A stretch of DNA of 64,000 nt from Eriocheir sinensis (GCF_024679095.1 NC_066518.1:2905449-2969448); one strand, 5' to 3'; shown: positions 1-13,799, numbered from the stretch's first letter. The notes: generated by a model from the letters alone, not told the origin. Program-made: numbers and translations.

Positions 1-161
1 AGGGAGGGGGTGGCGGCGATGGGTTCCGAGAAGTCGCTCCCATAACCGAGGGGAGCACCGCCCCCACCTAGGACTTTCCTGCGTGTCCGGTGACTCAGGT
101 GACCAGGAACTGATCACCTGGGCAGGAACCACAGCCGGAACGCAGACGTGGGTGGAAGAGA

Positions 162-1809
<1,648 letters not shown>

Positions 1810-2272
1810 GACGTGAGCTCGTACACTCATGCAAGTAAAATTATTCAAACAAAGAGAACCGCATTTTTAAGCCTAGATTACCAGTGATTAACGAGCTGCC
1901 TCCTGTACTGGAAAACAAAAAAATAAATCCACTTGTCATCACGCTCCCTGTGTCCGAGGGAGGTAAGTATGTGTCAGTATAACACAAGACCAAAATCAGT
2001 TTATTTCCTGATTTGTCTTCTTCTTTTACTCATTCGCCTCAATCTCCGCCACAGTGTAAACACGCGGCAAGACAGTGAGAAATCCGAGGCTCCTGTGTGC
2101 GTCTTGGAGCAACAGAGACGAGGAATGTCAGCCAGCCGACGATGACCCGGACACGTGGGCGTCGGGCTGCCCACCAGCTGGACGGGGTCAGTTCTCGTCA
2201 CGTCACGGCGTTTGGCAAACATCTGCACGATCAGGGAAGTAGGTTAAGGTATTTTGGTTTCCCACATGTTTT

Positions 2273-2334
2273 TGGTCGTTTCATAATGAGATCTAAATCT
2301 CTGACCAAATGAATTTCAAGTTTTTTGCCTCATG
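2273..2334 (+). repeat. Left arm of ~62-bp inverted repeat pair
   Basis: This segment reads TTTCATAATGAGATCTA... to ...TTTCAAGTTTTTTGC. It recurs in reverse complement at 3330-3393 with only a few mismatches. Two arms facing each other about 1 kb apart could be termini of a ~1.1-kb transposon or two insertions of one dispersed repeat. I see no transposase between them and no clear target-site duplication. Confidence 0.75.
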
Positions 2335-2393
2335 TTAAGATAAGTACGTAAAAACAATAAATTATTTCTCAAGGTTAAACTAGTATTCTTTAA

Positions 2394-2507
2394 ACTACTA
2401 CTACCACTAATATTACTCCCGCTGTACTACTACTACCACTACTACTACTACTACTACAACTACTAATGATTATAATAATAATAATAATACAGCTACTACT
2501 ACTATTG

Positions 2508-2543
<36 letters not shown>

Positions 2544-2576
2544 TTACTATTACTATTACTACTACTACGACTACTT

Positions 2577-2621
<45 letters not shown>

Positions 2622-2625
2622 TTAA
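2394..2625. repeat. Imperfect (TAC)n/(AAT)n trinucleotide array
   Basis: About 230 bp of mixed ACT, ATT and AAT triplets. It yields poly-Leu and poly-Ser frames that are repeat artefacts. It lies between the two arms of the 2.3/3.3-kb inverted repeat. Confidence 0.95.
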
Positions 2626-3329
2626 GCATTAGTATTTTGTCATCATTATTATTGCTATTATTGTCATTCTTAATAATTAGTGCTATTTTATTCATTAATA
2701 GAATTATATTTATCCTTTCATCTTTCTGAATAGTTACAGCCCAGTGCAAGAATACCAGAGTCAGGCATATAAAAAAAAAAAATCTCATTCTTATTAAGAT
2801 ACGTTTGCAGCCTCGGTGCGTAAGCCGTTTCAGGATGTCAGTGCGAGGCGTTGGTCGAGTGATTGTTAAATGACAGAGGCGGGGACTTTTAGAGCCTCTG
2901 CAGGGAATGACTGTTTCCGACCACCGTCCAACGGCATGCAGTCCAATAACTGTTTTAATGTTAGCCTGAGGCTGAGGCCGAGCTTCAAGTCACTGAAAAA
3001 AAGGATGTATATGCCAAGGACGTCAACGTTCAGAAAGATGTCACTGCCACAGGGCGGCCCCAGGGAGCAGCCCCCCAGCAATTTGTTTAAGTTCAGGGAC
3101 AGGGGTTCAGCGTCTCGCCAGAAAGGATCACAGGGACGGCGATGCCCCGAGGAGCCTCGCTGAAGCCTCAGCTGGCCCCGGCAGGTGTCCGTCTCCCTCA
3201 CACGCCGACATGGGGAAGGCAAAGAACAGATGTGCTGCCAACACGCCGCGGGATAAAGACCGCCATTGTTATGCAGCTGAAGCTATGAAGCATTTTTACT
3301 TTCATGTTTGTCTCTCCTTGGTCTATCAA
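2626..3329. other. Interior of the inverted-repeat pair; no recognised gene
   Basis: Opposed open frames of 97 and 118 codons overlap at 2866-3222. Their composition is more gene-like than the rest of the window, but I recognise no domain. There is no flanking evidence such as splice sites in a consistent frame. This is either single-copy DNA or transposon interior. Confidence 0.4.
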
Positions 3330-3393
3330 CATGGTGCAAAAAACTTGAAATTCATTTGGTCAAGGATCTAGATCTCATTATGAAACTTGACCA
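3330..3393 (-). repeat. Right arm of ~62-bp inverted repeat pair
   Basis: Reverse complement of 2273-2334: TGCAAAAAACTTGAAATTC here matches GAATTTCAAGTTTTTTGC there, and the match continues through the AGATCT and CATTATGAAAC segments. Confidence 0.75.
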
Positions 3394-4532
3394 GCACAGC
3401 CGTTGATAATCCGCCCCGCCCCATCCAGCCCCACCCCGTGCCGCCCCGCCTGGCTGTCTGGCTAACGCAGGTGCCTTGACCCCAGCCGTTACTTCCCCCA
3501 CCCCGACACCTACCCTCGGCCCCGCCTCGCCTAGCCCGTCCTAAACTTTCCCATCGCCGCCCCGACAACAAGAGAGTAAGCGGGGCGTGGCCGCGCTATC
3601 GGATGACCCACGTCACCAGCATGACAAGGGCGTGACGTCAGGCTCACCACAAACAAATACTCTTTGGCACATTCCTTGGCTACTGCAGGTGGCTGGCCCG
3701 CCCCTTCACCACCCCACCCACTCTTGCATTCCCCCTTCCCACCCTGCACCCCCCCCCCCTGACATCCCCTTCGGCCACCCCTGCACTCATCTTCATCCTC
3801 TAGTACCCTGCCCCTTCCCCTCCGCCCCGGCCCCCCAGCTCTCCCTCTGTCCTCCGCTGCCTCCACGTGCCTTACCCTGTGCCCTGACGCTCTGCTCTCC
3901 CCGCTGCTTCCGCCTACTTTATCTCCTATCTACATGGAGCCAGTTTCACAGTTCCCCATGATGGGTAGTAAGCTCCCAAACCAATACCAGAGCCTTCGAA
4001 ATTTCATTGTATAGTGTCTGGTGTTTGTATTTAAGTTCACAAATTTGACGAAACTATACAGGAAAAGTCTTGTGTATTTAGTGTGGCATCGAAGACCTCA
4101 CCATTTTGGACTGTTTGGGATTCTAAAGTTTGGTTCGGGCTGTTACGAAGACACTGTGTTGGACTGTGAAATCGGCTCATGGACCTCACGGCACCTCAAA
4201 CCATTCATCTATTAGTTTCTCTCTGTTTGTCCTGCCCTCTGCCCACTTTCCTCTGCCTTTCCAAGCTTCCTTTCCCTTGTCTCTGAATTTCATACCTCAC
4301 TCCTCTGTACCAGTGCATTCTTCCTCACACCCTTTGACTGCCCTGCCTTCCCTTCATTCCACGCTCCTCGTACTTCCAAAACCCACATTTTCCTCTCATG
4401 ATCATTCAGCTCTTCTTCCCCCTTCTCCCGCTCCTCCAACAACAGCCGCTTGGAGGAGATAAATGTTGATGTATTCTGGGAACTGCAAATCTGACGTAAC
4501 ATGGGAAATGATCAGAATTCGTATGTCGATCT

Positions 4533-4534
<2 letters not shown>
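3394..4534. other. C-rich DNA without recognisable gene
   Basis: Pro/His/Ser-rich frames reflect the C-rich composition at 3400-3960, including a C9 run near 3750. From 4200 to 4450 the sequence is pyrimidine-rich. I see no domain or RNA. Confidence 0.5.

Positions 4535-4564
<30 letters not shown>
4535..4564. repeat. (GT)n microsatellite
   Basis: About 15 uninterrupted GT units. Confidence 0.93.
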
Positions 4565-4565
<1 letters not shown>

Positions 4566-4852
4566 CATACGTCTAGTGAGGCTCTTTATCTCCCTTCTCT
4601 CCCTCAGTGCCTCTCCCTCGTCCTTCCCTACCCAACGTGTCTCTTAGCTCTCCTTCTTTTCTTCCTTTATTCCTCACCCTCTCCTCGTCTCTTTCTGAGC
4701 CAGCCACGACCTCTTTCCTCTCACTCTCTCTTTTTTTTATTTTAAACATGGGAGTACTAATGTATTTTGATTTTCTGCTGGGGATGTGTGTCATGAGCTA
4801 AAGACGCACTTTTTCATGAGGCATCTATCTTAAAGCTTCCCACACACTGTCA

Positions 4853-4855
<3 letters not shown>

Positions 4856-4887
<32 letters not shown>

Positions 4888-5134
4888 CTACCACTACCCT
4901 CTCTCTCTCTTACTCCGTCCCTATCCACCACCACCTCTATTCTCCACTGCTCTCTCTCTCTCCCTCCCTCCCCCTCACCACCCTGACGCTTGGCAAGACA
5001 AAGCACAAACTAAGAGAACAATATTTAAAGAGAATGGATGAGTATAATTGTCCCACTAGGCCATTCCCCTCTCCGCATTCTTCTCCTGGTTCTCCTTCCG
5101 CTGCCCCGCCTATGCCTCATACCTCATACCCTCT

Positions 5135-5226
<92 letters not shown>

Positions 5227-5328
5227 CACGGTTTTCTTCTAATTTGTTTTGTATTTTCATTTTTTTTTTTTATCTTTCGAATTAAGAACCTAATTTTGTG
5301 TACTGTTACCTTGGGATATCATTTTCAT

Positions 5329-5408
<80 letters not shown>
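4856..5408. repeat. Cluster of three (CT)n microsatellites
   Basis: CT tracts occupy 4856-4885, 5139-5223 and 5333-5408 within generally pyrimidine-rich DNA. The two long tracts are separated by about 110 bp of T-rich sequence. The Ser-Leu frames across them are artefacts. Confidence 0.96.
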
Positions 5409-6386
<978 letters not shown>

Positions 6387-6423
<37 letters not shown>

Positions 6424-6604
6424 GGGGAGGGGAGGAGTGTTGCATTAGTATTGGTATAATTATTAGTAACCTTTGCAGACACCATTCTTCAACCCCCTTT
6501 CACTTTCCACACCCCCATGCTGACACTCCCCATATCCTCTTCCAAGATAAAGGTTAACGTGACGGCGTCTAATCAACGGTGGAAGCTTCTGCGAACTGTG
6601 GGCA

Positions 6605-6652
<48 letters not shown>

Positions 6653-6713
6653 AGATATTGTTGTTGCGTCATAGCTGTAAAGAATCTGAATTATTAAGCG
6701 CTTCCTCTTACTG

Positions 6714-6787
<74 letters not shown>
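6387..6787. repeat. Three microsatellites: (GT)n, (GT)n, (AG)n
   Basis: (GT) at 6387-6421, (GT) at 6606-6652 and (AG) at 6717-6787, each uninterrupted, separated by about 190 and 65 bp of single-copy sequence. Confidence 0.96.
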
Positions 6788-6790
<3 letters not shown>

Positions 6791-7462
6791 TTACCATTTA
6801 TTTCTGCTAAGCTCTCCTGCCCTTGAACCAGTTATAAATACACATCGGCAAAAGGTCATATGGCTTGCTCCTCTTCACCTCTTCCGTTCTCTTCCCCTCT
6901 TTGCTTCACCCTGAGATCATCCCTGCAGCATCCCCCTCTCCCATCCCTTCAACATCCCTTCCCTCTTTGACCCTCTTCCGACCTTAATGTGACACCTCTC
7001 CCTGCCTTTCCCCTTCCATTCACTCTTATCTCTCCCTTTCCTTTTTCCTACTACCTCTTCCCTTCTCATTTCTCTACACCAATCTTCTCTCTTCTTCCTC
7101 TTTTTTTTATTCCTTCTTTCTCTTCTTCTTTATTCCCTCCTTCCTTCCCCCTTCTTCCGTTTATTTGATCTCTTTCCTCTCCTTCTCTTCATTTCCTCCT
7201 CTCGTCACATCCCTCTCTACCCCAACCGTCTCTCTCTTTTCCTTTCTTCCGTTTCTTTGATCCCTTTCTTCGCCTCTTCCTCATTCCTTCTTTCCTTCTC
7301 CATCTACTTCAAGTTTCTCGTTTCCCTTCTTCCTCCGTTTCTTTTATCCCAGTCCTCGCCTTTTGATATTCTTCCTTCCTCCTCCTCCTCTCCCTTCTTA
7401 CTTCCCTCTCCACCTTCTTCTTCCTTCATCTCCTCTCCCCACTTGTTTCCTCCCCTCACCAG

Positions 7463-7464
<2 letters not shown>
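6788..7464. other. Polypyrimidine-rich segment
   Basis: On the plus strand this is overwhelmingly C and T (CCTTCC, CTTCTT motifs) with degenerate internal repetition such as TTCCGTTT.TTTGATC. No gene is visible. Confidence 0.7.
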
Positions 7465-7509
<45 letters not shown>

Positions 7510-7692
7510 AACTGGCGGCGCTGCGACCTTTTAACACAGTGTTTTAAATTGTTTGATGAAGTGTCTGAGTAATTGCTATGTAAGCCTGGTGTTTGTTTTA
7601 CGTCTCCAGGCGAACGTATATAAATAAATCACGTTTTCTTATTAATAGAGTAGGAAAAATGATGTTACTGTTCTTTATGGAGTTGATTTGCG

Positions 7693-7743
<51 letters not shown>

Positions 7744-7916
7744 ACAGATGGTAGTGATACTGCTATCCTCGGCCCCAATATACGAACGTTCAGGCGGGAG
7801 TATCGATGTTCGGCCGTTAACGTTATCAATGCATCACTTACGTCAGGGCGAGGCGGGGAACGGTACGCTGAGTGGGGCCTTTCAGCGCAAGCACACACAC
7901 ACACACACACACACAC
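7465..7916. repeat. Microsatellites (AC)n, (CT)n, (AC)n
   Basis: (AC) at 7465-7507, (CT) at 7695-7742 and a short (AC) at 7892-7916, with ordinary DNA between them. Confidence 0.95.
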
Positions 7917-8149
7917 TCGCACACGGACTCAGGCACATGGTTACACAAGGAAGCCTCACACATATCACGATACATTTTTTTATATTTATTGGATCTTGAT
8001 ACGTAATATATAAAAAAAGCACGTAGGTGGAGTGGCTTAACAAAATGAGAAAAGAATGACCGGGAAAAAGCACTAGGGAAAGCGGCAAGTATGCTGCGTC
8101 GCCGGATATTTCACATATTAATAAATGTTTAACGAAGACCAAATGTGTA

Positions 8150-8152
<3 letters not shown>

Positions 8153-8205
<53 letters not shown>
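8153..8205. repeat. (CT)n microsatellite
   Basis: About 26 CT units without interruption. Confidence 0.96.
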
Positions 8206-8211
<6 letters not shown>

Positions 8212-8419
8212 TCACCTTCATGTCACTTTCTCTTAACTTTGTTACATCAGACTCGCTGCATCAAGACACAAGTGAACATAGTCAGGATAATGCATTTCTA
8301 AACGCAACAATTCATAACATTATTCGCCAAAAACAATAAACAACAAAACCCCCAAAATGCTATTAGGTGATAAGAGACATCCTGAACACATACCCGATAT
8401 ATAAAGACCAGCAGCTTCG

Positions 8420-8420
<1 letters not shown>

Positions 8421-8474
<54 letters not shown>

Positions 8475-8515
8475 ATAAACAGGGGTCACTGGCCGTCGAT
8501 AGATTTATGCTGATT
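8421..8515 (+). repeat. (AC)n with a duplicated 3' flank
   Basis: An (AC)26 tract (8421-8472) is followed by a ~43-bp flank containing GGTCACTGGCC and ATTTATGCTG. The same arrangement, (AC)n then this flank, recurs at 8851-8932. The microsatellite is therefore part of a larger duplicated or mobile unit. Confidence 0.8.
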
Positions 8516-8579
8516 TGTTGCTCACGAGAGAAAAAACAAACGAAAAAAAACAAACAAAAAAACCGAAGAGAAAAACAAG

Positions 8580-8849
8580 ATCCGTGGTGCAATGGTTAGC
8601 GTGCTTGACCCACACCCCTAGAATCCCGAGTTGCTTTTCCAGGTGGGGTGTTGACGGATGGGTGGCTTCCGTTTACCCGTGCCTCCATCCATCTAGCACT
8701 GCATGGGTACCGGGAGCCAGCCATGAGTTGTATACCGCATTTTGTCTGTCACCACCTAAGGCCAGTAACCCAAGGGTGAGAAACCAAGGCCTTCCGACCC
8801 GGGGCAAACGAACTTGTAGGTTAGTCTAGGAAGATACAAGAAGGTGAAT

Positions 8850-8895
<46 letters not shown>

Positions 8896-8932
8896 CAAAC
8901 AGGTCACTGGCCATAGACGTATTTATGCTGGC
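8580..8932 (+). mobile_element. Degenerate tRNA-related SINE-like element with (AC)n
   Basis: The 5' end reads TGGTGCAATGGTTAGCGTG, which resembles the D-arm/A-box region of a tRNA (TGGYNNANNGG type). A weak B-box-like stretch (GAATCCCGAGTTGC) lies about 30 bp further on. About 200 bp of non-tRNA body follows, then (AC)n (8851-8892) and the flank shared with 8473-8515. It is too degenerate to be a functional tRNA. The SINE call is an inference from promoter-like boxes and size; a single-copy tRNA relic is the alternative. Confidence 0.45.
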
Positions 8933-8950
8933 CCCGAGTTATTACTTATC

Positions 8951-8952
<2 letters not shown>

Positions 8953-9013
<61 letters not shown>
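8953..9013. repeat. (AC)n microsatellite
   Basis: About 30 AC units. Confidence 0.97.
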
Positions 9014-9016
<3 letters not shown>

Positions 9017-9127
9017 CCGTAACACAAGAAGCCTTCCGCGTGTCGTTGAGTCATGCTATTTATTTCCTTGGGTGTTCTTGAGCCTCAAAACATTACCTGC
9101 GTAGTTCGAGCAACCTAACCCAGGTGT

Positions 9128-9440
9128 GGAGGGCAAGAAGACGTGGAAAGGGGGAGGGGAGAGAGGCTGGGGACTGAGGGGTGGGAAGGGGGGGAGAAAT
9201 GTAGGGGAGTGAGGGGGGGAGGGGGGAGAGATGTAGGGGACGGAGAGGAGGGAAAGTGGGGAGAGATGTTGCGGAGTTAGGGGAGGGGAGGGGGTAGAGA
9301 TGAAGGGGACGGAGAGGAGGGAAAGTGGGGAGAGAGGCAGGGGAATGAGGGGAGGGAAATGAGGGAGAGAGGCAGGGGGATGAGGGAAGAGAAGGAGGGG
9401 AGGGTTGCAAGGGACTGAGGGGAGGAGAAGGAGGAGATAT
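9128..9440 (+). repeat. G-rich imperfect ~69-bp minisatellite
   Basis: The unit containing GGGGACGGAGAGGAGGGAAA recurs with a 69-bp spacing (about 9236 and 9305), within purine-rich variants from 9128 to 9440. The minus strand gives a Pro/Ser-rich frame of 223 codons that extends beyond this repeat. It is compositional, with no conserved start or domain. Confidence 0.75.
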
Positions 9441-9857
9441 GAGAAAAAAAATATAGGGAGGCGGATGGAGGAGGTGAATAAGTGGAAAAGTGAAGATGAA
9501 AGGCAGGTTAGAAAATAAAAAAGTGGAGGACGAAAAAATGAAGGAAATGAGAAAAAAAGAAGCCATTTTTTGAAGTTCTTGAAATACCTACAAGTCAAAC
9601 GGTGAGAATGGGGAGGGAAAAAATGAACCAACACATAAAGGAGAATGAAAAACAGGTGAAAAAAACGGAAGGAATGGAGTTTTCGCGGCAATGACCTATT
9701 TCCCGTTGAGCAGTACCGCCCCGGCAACGCGCGGACGAGGAAAAACAGACAGGCACAAAAAGAGACGCGAGTAGAGGTCTCCGGAGGTGGTGTTATTTAG
9801 TATTAACCTACTTTCTCCCGTCGTAAAGCCCTAAGAAAAGACAGCACCAGGGAAGGA
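9441..9857. other. Purine-rich then ordinary spacer
   Basis: A/G-rich to about 9570, then mixed sequence. Nothing recognised. Confidence 0.45.
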
Positions 9858-11060
9858 AGGTAACAAGGTGGCCAGATGGTATTAGTAAACTCAAAGGTTG
9901 TGTTTCCTTTTCTTTCATTTCGTCCTTCATTTTTTTTGCATCTTTTTTTTTTCCCCCGCTTCATTCACGTGTCATTTCTACGCCTTTTCTTTCCTCGTCA
10001 TCGTATGTTCTCGTTCTCTCCTTTTTTTTATTCCTTTCACCTAAGCTTTCTTTTCCACATTCAATCTCCTCTCACCCAAAGATGTCCTCCATTTCCTTTT
10101 CAGATCAATTCCCTCATTTGTGTGATTTTTTCTCAACCGCCTTTTTCACGTTTGTCATTTCTCCGCCTTTTCTTTCCTCGTCATCGCATATTTTCTTCCC
10201 CTCCTTTTTCTATTCCTTTCACCCAAGCTTTCTTTTACACACTCCATCTCCTCTCACCCAAAGATGTCCTCCATTACCTCTTCAAATCTCTATCGCCTTT
10301 CTCGCGACTAACATTTCTCCGCCTTTTCTTTCCTCGTCATCGCATATTTTCTTCCCCTCCTTTTTCTATTCCTTTCATCTAAGCTTTCTTTTACACACTC
10401 CATCTCCTCTCAGCCAAATATGTCCTCCTTTGCCTTTTAAATGAATTCCCTAATCAGCTTAAAATGTATTCCCTCCGTTGTAAAATTCTAAGACATTGTT
10501 TATTCTCGTTCTCTATACTCCTTGTCTTTCCGGGAATGAACGATAACAAGGTGGTCGGGTGGTATTAGTAAACTCTAAGTATGTGTTTCTTCGTCATTTC
10601 GTCGTTTTTTGCATAAGTTTTTTCGCCTCACTCACGTCTATCATCTCCACGTTTTTTTTCCCCCTCCTTGTCACTGTTTATTCTCGTTCTCTACTCTTTC
10701 TCTCTTCTCCACCCAAGTCTTTTTTTTAACACACTCAATCTTCTCTCAGTCAAAGATGTCCTCTGCTGCCTTTTCAGATCAATTCCTTCATCTGCGGGTT
10801 TTCTTTTTCTCTCATTCGGCTTTTTCCTTTTCTCGCTCCGATTCAAGGGTTGCATTTTACATCGTTCCCTTTTCGTCTTTTGTTTTCTTGTTTCTTTTTT
10901 TTCCGCTTCACTCACGTCTATCATTGCTGCGCTTCTTTTTCTCTCGTTCTTTCCTCTTTTCTTCTTTATTTTCCACATTCAATCTCCTCTCAGCCAAAGA
11001 TGTGCTCCTTCACCTTCTCAAATCATCCCCTCACCTGCGCTTTCCTTTCTCTATCACTTT
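9858..11060 (+). repeat. Nested tandem array: ~156-183-bp units in ~690-bp blocks
   Basis: CGCCTTTTCTTTCCTCGTC recurs at about 9981, 10164 and 10320, and CAAAGATGTCCTCC recurs between units. A second, more diverged block begins near 10541: AACAAGGTGG.C.G.TGGTATTAGTAAACTC occurs at about 9866 and 10541. Within that block the CAAAGATGT motif reappears near 10751 and 10996. The open frames of 120-178 codons here are Phe/Ser-rich products of a T/C-rich array. Confidence 0.8.
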
Positions 11061-11210
11061 CTAATCATCTCTCTGGTGCTTTTATGTTCTTCTTTATCCC
11101 ACACATTTTGGGCCTCTCCTTTCCTACCTTCCCGCAGCCTCTTCATCTCCGTAAAGTCAATTAGCGTGGGAGCAGAAGGAGGGCAGGTGTCTGGTGAGTG
11201 GTGATTAGTT

Positions 11211-11486
11211 ACTGTAATGGAGGTGGTGGCTAGGATGGCAAACGAAGGGGAAAGAAAAAAAAGGAGGGAGAGGAAGCACAATAGGTGAGGATGCGGGAGG
11301 TAGGCTGGGGCGGGTAACGCGCACACACACACACGAGAAACAGTGAAGGTATGAAAAGGTGTATGAAGAGGTGTTAATGTAATGGAGGTGGTGGCTGGGT
11401 GAGTAAGCAAAGGGGAAAGGAGTTAGAGGAAAGGGAATAGCTGAGAATGCGGGAGGTAAAGGTTAGGGCAGGTGATGCGCACAAAA
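11211..11486 (+). repeat. Two-copy ~165-bp tandem duplication
   Basis: TAATGGAGGTGGTGGCT occurs at about 11215 and 11380. The match continues with GGGGAAAG, GAATGCGGGAGGTA-type and GATGCGCAC-type segments. A short (AC) sits inside the first copy. Confidence 0.75.
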
Positions 11487-11651
11487 GGAACCAGGGGAGG
11501 CGTAAATAGGGGGGCGTAGAAAGGTGTGAAGGAGGGGAAGACAAGGTGGCGGAGGTGTGAGGGAGTCTGGGGTAAACAGGAGCGTATGGAGGGGATGCAG
11601 GAGTGGGAGGGGTGGTGGGGTGGCGGTTGTGGGTTGGGGGTGATATGGAGA

Positions 11652-11653
<2 letters not shown>

Positions 11654-11721
<68 letters not shown>

Positions 11722-11855
11722 TGGTTTACTATCATGATTAGGTTAAGGGAAAGGATGGTAATGATGATGATGATGATGATGGGGGGGAGGAGGAGGAGGA
11801 GGAGGAGGAGGAGGAGGAGGAGGAGGAGGAGGAGGAGGAGGAGGAGGAGGAGGAG
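11654..11855. repeat. (GT)n, (GAT)n and (GGA)n cluster
   Basis: (GT) at 11654-11719, (GAT) at 11758-11780, then about 67 bp of GGA ending where the LINE fragment at 11856 begins. The poly-Arg and poly-Ser frames are artefacts. Confidence 0.96.
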
Positions 11856-12121
11856 AACTCTCGCTGCAAAGCCCGGTCAAAGTATATGACATGGGCAAGA
11901 ATTGGTTTACTAACAGATTGGTGGATGAGTGGAACAGGCTTGGCAGTCATTCTGTGGGTGCCAATACCATAGATACATTCACGAAGAGGCTGGATAAATT
12001 CATGGATAGTGAGGTTAGGCTTACAGACGCTGCCTTGTATAGGTCAACCGGGTTCTTGCAGACTCCTTCCGTTCTTATATTCTTATATATAAAAAGAAGA
12101 GAAAGAAAAGAAAAAAAGTGA
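11856..12121 (+). pseudogene. LINE fragment: C-terminal tail of a reverse-transcriptase ORF
   Basis: Reading in frame from about 11856, the product contains VYDMGKNWFTNR, LVDEWNRL and NTIDTFTKRLDKFMD. This matches the conserved tail after the reverse-transcriptase domain in many arthropod non-LTR retrotransposon ORF2 proteins (pattern: R-V-V-x-W-N-x-L, then T-x-x-x-F-K-x-R-L-D-K). Only about 60-80 codons remain. The catalytic region is absent and the 5' break coincides with a (GGA)n array. The frame runs on into A/G-rich repeat and stops at 12121. It is a dead 5'-truncated copy. A diverged relative lies at 32095. Confidence 0.7.
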
Positions 12122-12295
12122 AGAAGAAGAAGAAGAAGAAGAGGAAAAAAAAGAAGAAGCAGGAGGTGGAGGCATAAGAGGAGGAGGAGGAGGAGGAGAA
12201 TGATGAGGAGGAGGAGGATGAGAATGAGGAGGAGGAGGAGGAGGACGCGGACGAGGATGTGAAGCAGGAAGATGAGAGAAAAAAAAAAAAAAAAA
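12122..12295. repeat. GAA/GGA purine tract with poly(A)
   Basis: Imperfect GAA then GGA triplets, ending in an A run of about 19 near 12280. It directly follows the LINE fragment and may have grown from its A-rich 3' tail (inference). Confidence 0.8.
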
Positions 12296-12530
12296 AACGC
12301 ATAAGGGAAGAATGTAAATTGGTGACACGTAACAAGAGGCAGGTGCAAACGAGGGCGTAGCAGGTGTGGGTAGGGGCCTCCTCCTGGCCGGTACTCTCGC
12401 GGGGGGGGGTCAGGGCACGAGGGTGGGGTGTAGGGCGGGGCGGTGGGCAGCATGACGCGGCGTGCAAGACTACCCGCTGACTCACCCAACAAGAGCCATG
12501 ACCCACTGATAATAATGCCTCTCAGCCATT
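12296..12530. other. G-rich spacer, nothing recognised
   Basis: Includes a G10 run near 12400 and G-rich short motifs. No gene found. Confidence 0.4.
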
Positions 12531-13080
12531 ACTCCTCCTCCTCCTCCTCCTCCTCCTCCACCCACTTCCTTCTCCTCCTCTTCCTTCATCCTCACTTTAC
12601 TCTTCTTCTGTCCGTCATTTTTCATTTTCCTTCCGTTTCCTTTTTTCTCTCCTCGCTATCTTATGCAGTTTCAGGTCTGTTGTTTCTTCTCTCCTTCTTC
12701 TCCTCCTTTTACTCTGTTTTCCACCGCATTCTCCTCTGCCTCCTCCTCCTCCTCCTCCTCCTCCTCGTTTTTCTTTTTTCTTTCACTCTTTCTTCGTTTT
12801 CTTCTCTTTCGTCTTTTTCTTCTTTTACATCAGTTTTTTTTCTTCTTCTTCTACATCCTCTACTTCATTTTTCTTCTTCTTCTTCTGCTTCTTCTTACTC
12901 CTCCTCCTACTCTTTCTCCATCCTCCTCCTCCTCCTTCTCCAATTACATTCCCTCTAGCCATAATGTTACCCTCCAATACTCCAACCTATATTCTTATCT
13001 TATTTATCTCCTTCTGCTTCCTTTATTTCAAATCCGTCTTATTCCTCCTCCTCTTCCTTCTCCTCCTCTAATTCTACCTT
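12531..13080. repeat. Pyrimidine tract with (CTC)n and (CTT)n
   Basis: About 550 bp of C/T-rich DNA with CTC triplet runs near 12531-12558 and 12737-12767 and CTTCTT patches. The 171- and 152-codon frames across it are Ser/Leu/Phe products of composition. Confidence 0.85.
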
Positions 13081-13678
13081 CTCCCTTTCAAGTGTGGGCG
13101 GCGCTGGGTAAGGAAGGGTAGCGTAGGGCAGGGCTGGTGAGCAGGAGGGAGGGAGGGAGGGCATGCTGGCGCGAGGGTAGAGGGGAGGGGAGAGAAGGGT
13201 AAGGGTGAGGGGGAGGGGCTAGTCCACGTGTATGCCAGGTTGACGTAAGCCTCGCACTTTATGCTTCACCTGAATTAGCAGCACCTACGTCGGTACCTTC
13301 ACGTACCCTATTAACTCACCGGTAATAATATCGGCGGTGATGATGACGATGATGATGATGATCACCTTGCAAATAATTATACGAAGAGTAATTATAATAA
13401 GAAAAATAAATAAATAAATAAATAGATGATCATAATATGAGAGAAAAAGAAGAAAACATTGAAGAAAAACGCTAAATGCATTTTCGTCTAATATTTTTCT
13501 TCTTTTGACAACATCTCCACGTAAGTAAAAAAAAAAAAAAAAAAGATTGAAAAGATGAAGGTCACCCGATGGACGGTAAATATTATGATGCACAAAAAAA
13601 AAAAACTTATGGAAACTATTACCATCTAATTCACATTTTCCAATAGTCTTGCATCTCTGATCCTCACTTCACTTCTGA
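13081..13678. other. Mixed spacer, nothing recognised
   Basis: A G-rich patch at 13100-13220, short (GAT)n near 13340, (AATA)n near 13410 and A runs. No coding or RNA signal. Confidence 0.45.
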
Positions 13679-13698
13679 ATTATTATTATTATTATTAA

Positions 13699-13769
<71 letters not shown>
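13679..13769. repeat. (TTA)n then (TTG)n trinucleotide array
   Basis: About 59 bp of TTA triplets passing directly into about 32 bp of TTG. Confidence 0.96.
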
Positions 13770-13799
13770 ATTTATTGTTTTTTGTTTTATTATCGTTGT

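Noticed and set aside
2866..3222. Opposed 97- and 118-codon frames
   Set aside because: They overlap on both strands, neither resembles a family, and the segment lies between inverted repeats. Described as unassigned.
8580..8660. Possible functional tRNA gene
   Set aside because: The A-box-like start is good, but the anticodon and T arms do not pair and the B box is broken.
9056..9727. 223-codon minus-strand frame
   Set aside because: Pro/Ser/Leu-rich translation of the G-rich 69-bp minisatellite and flanks.
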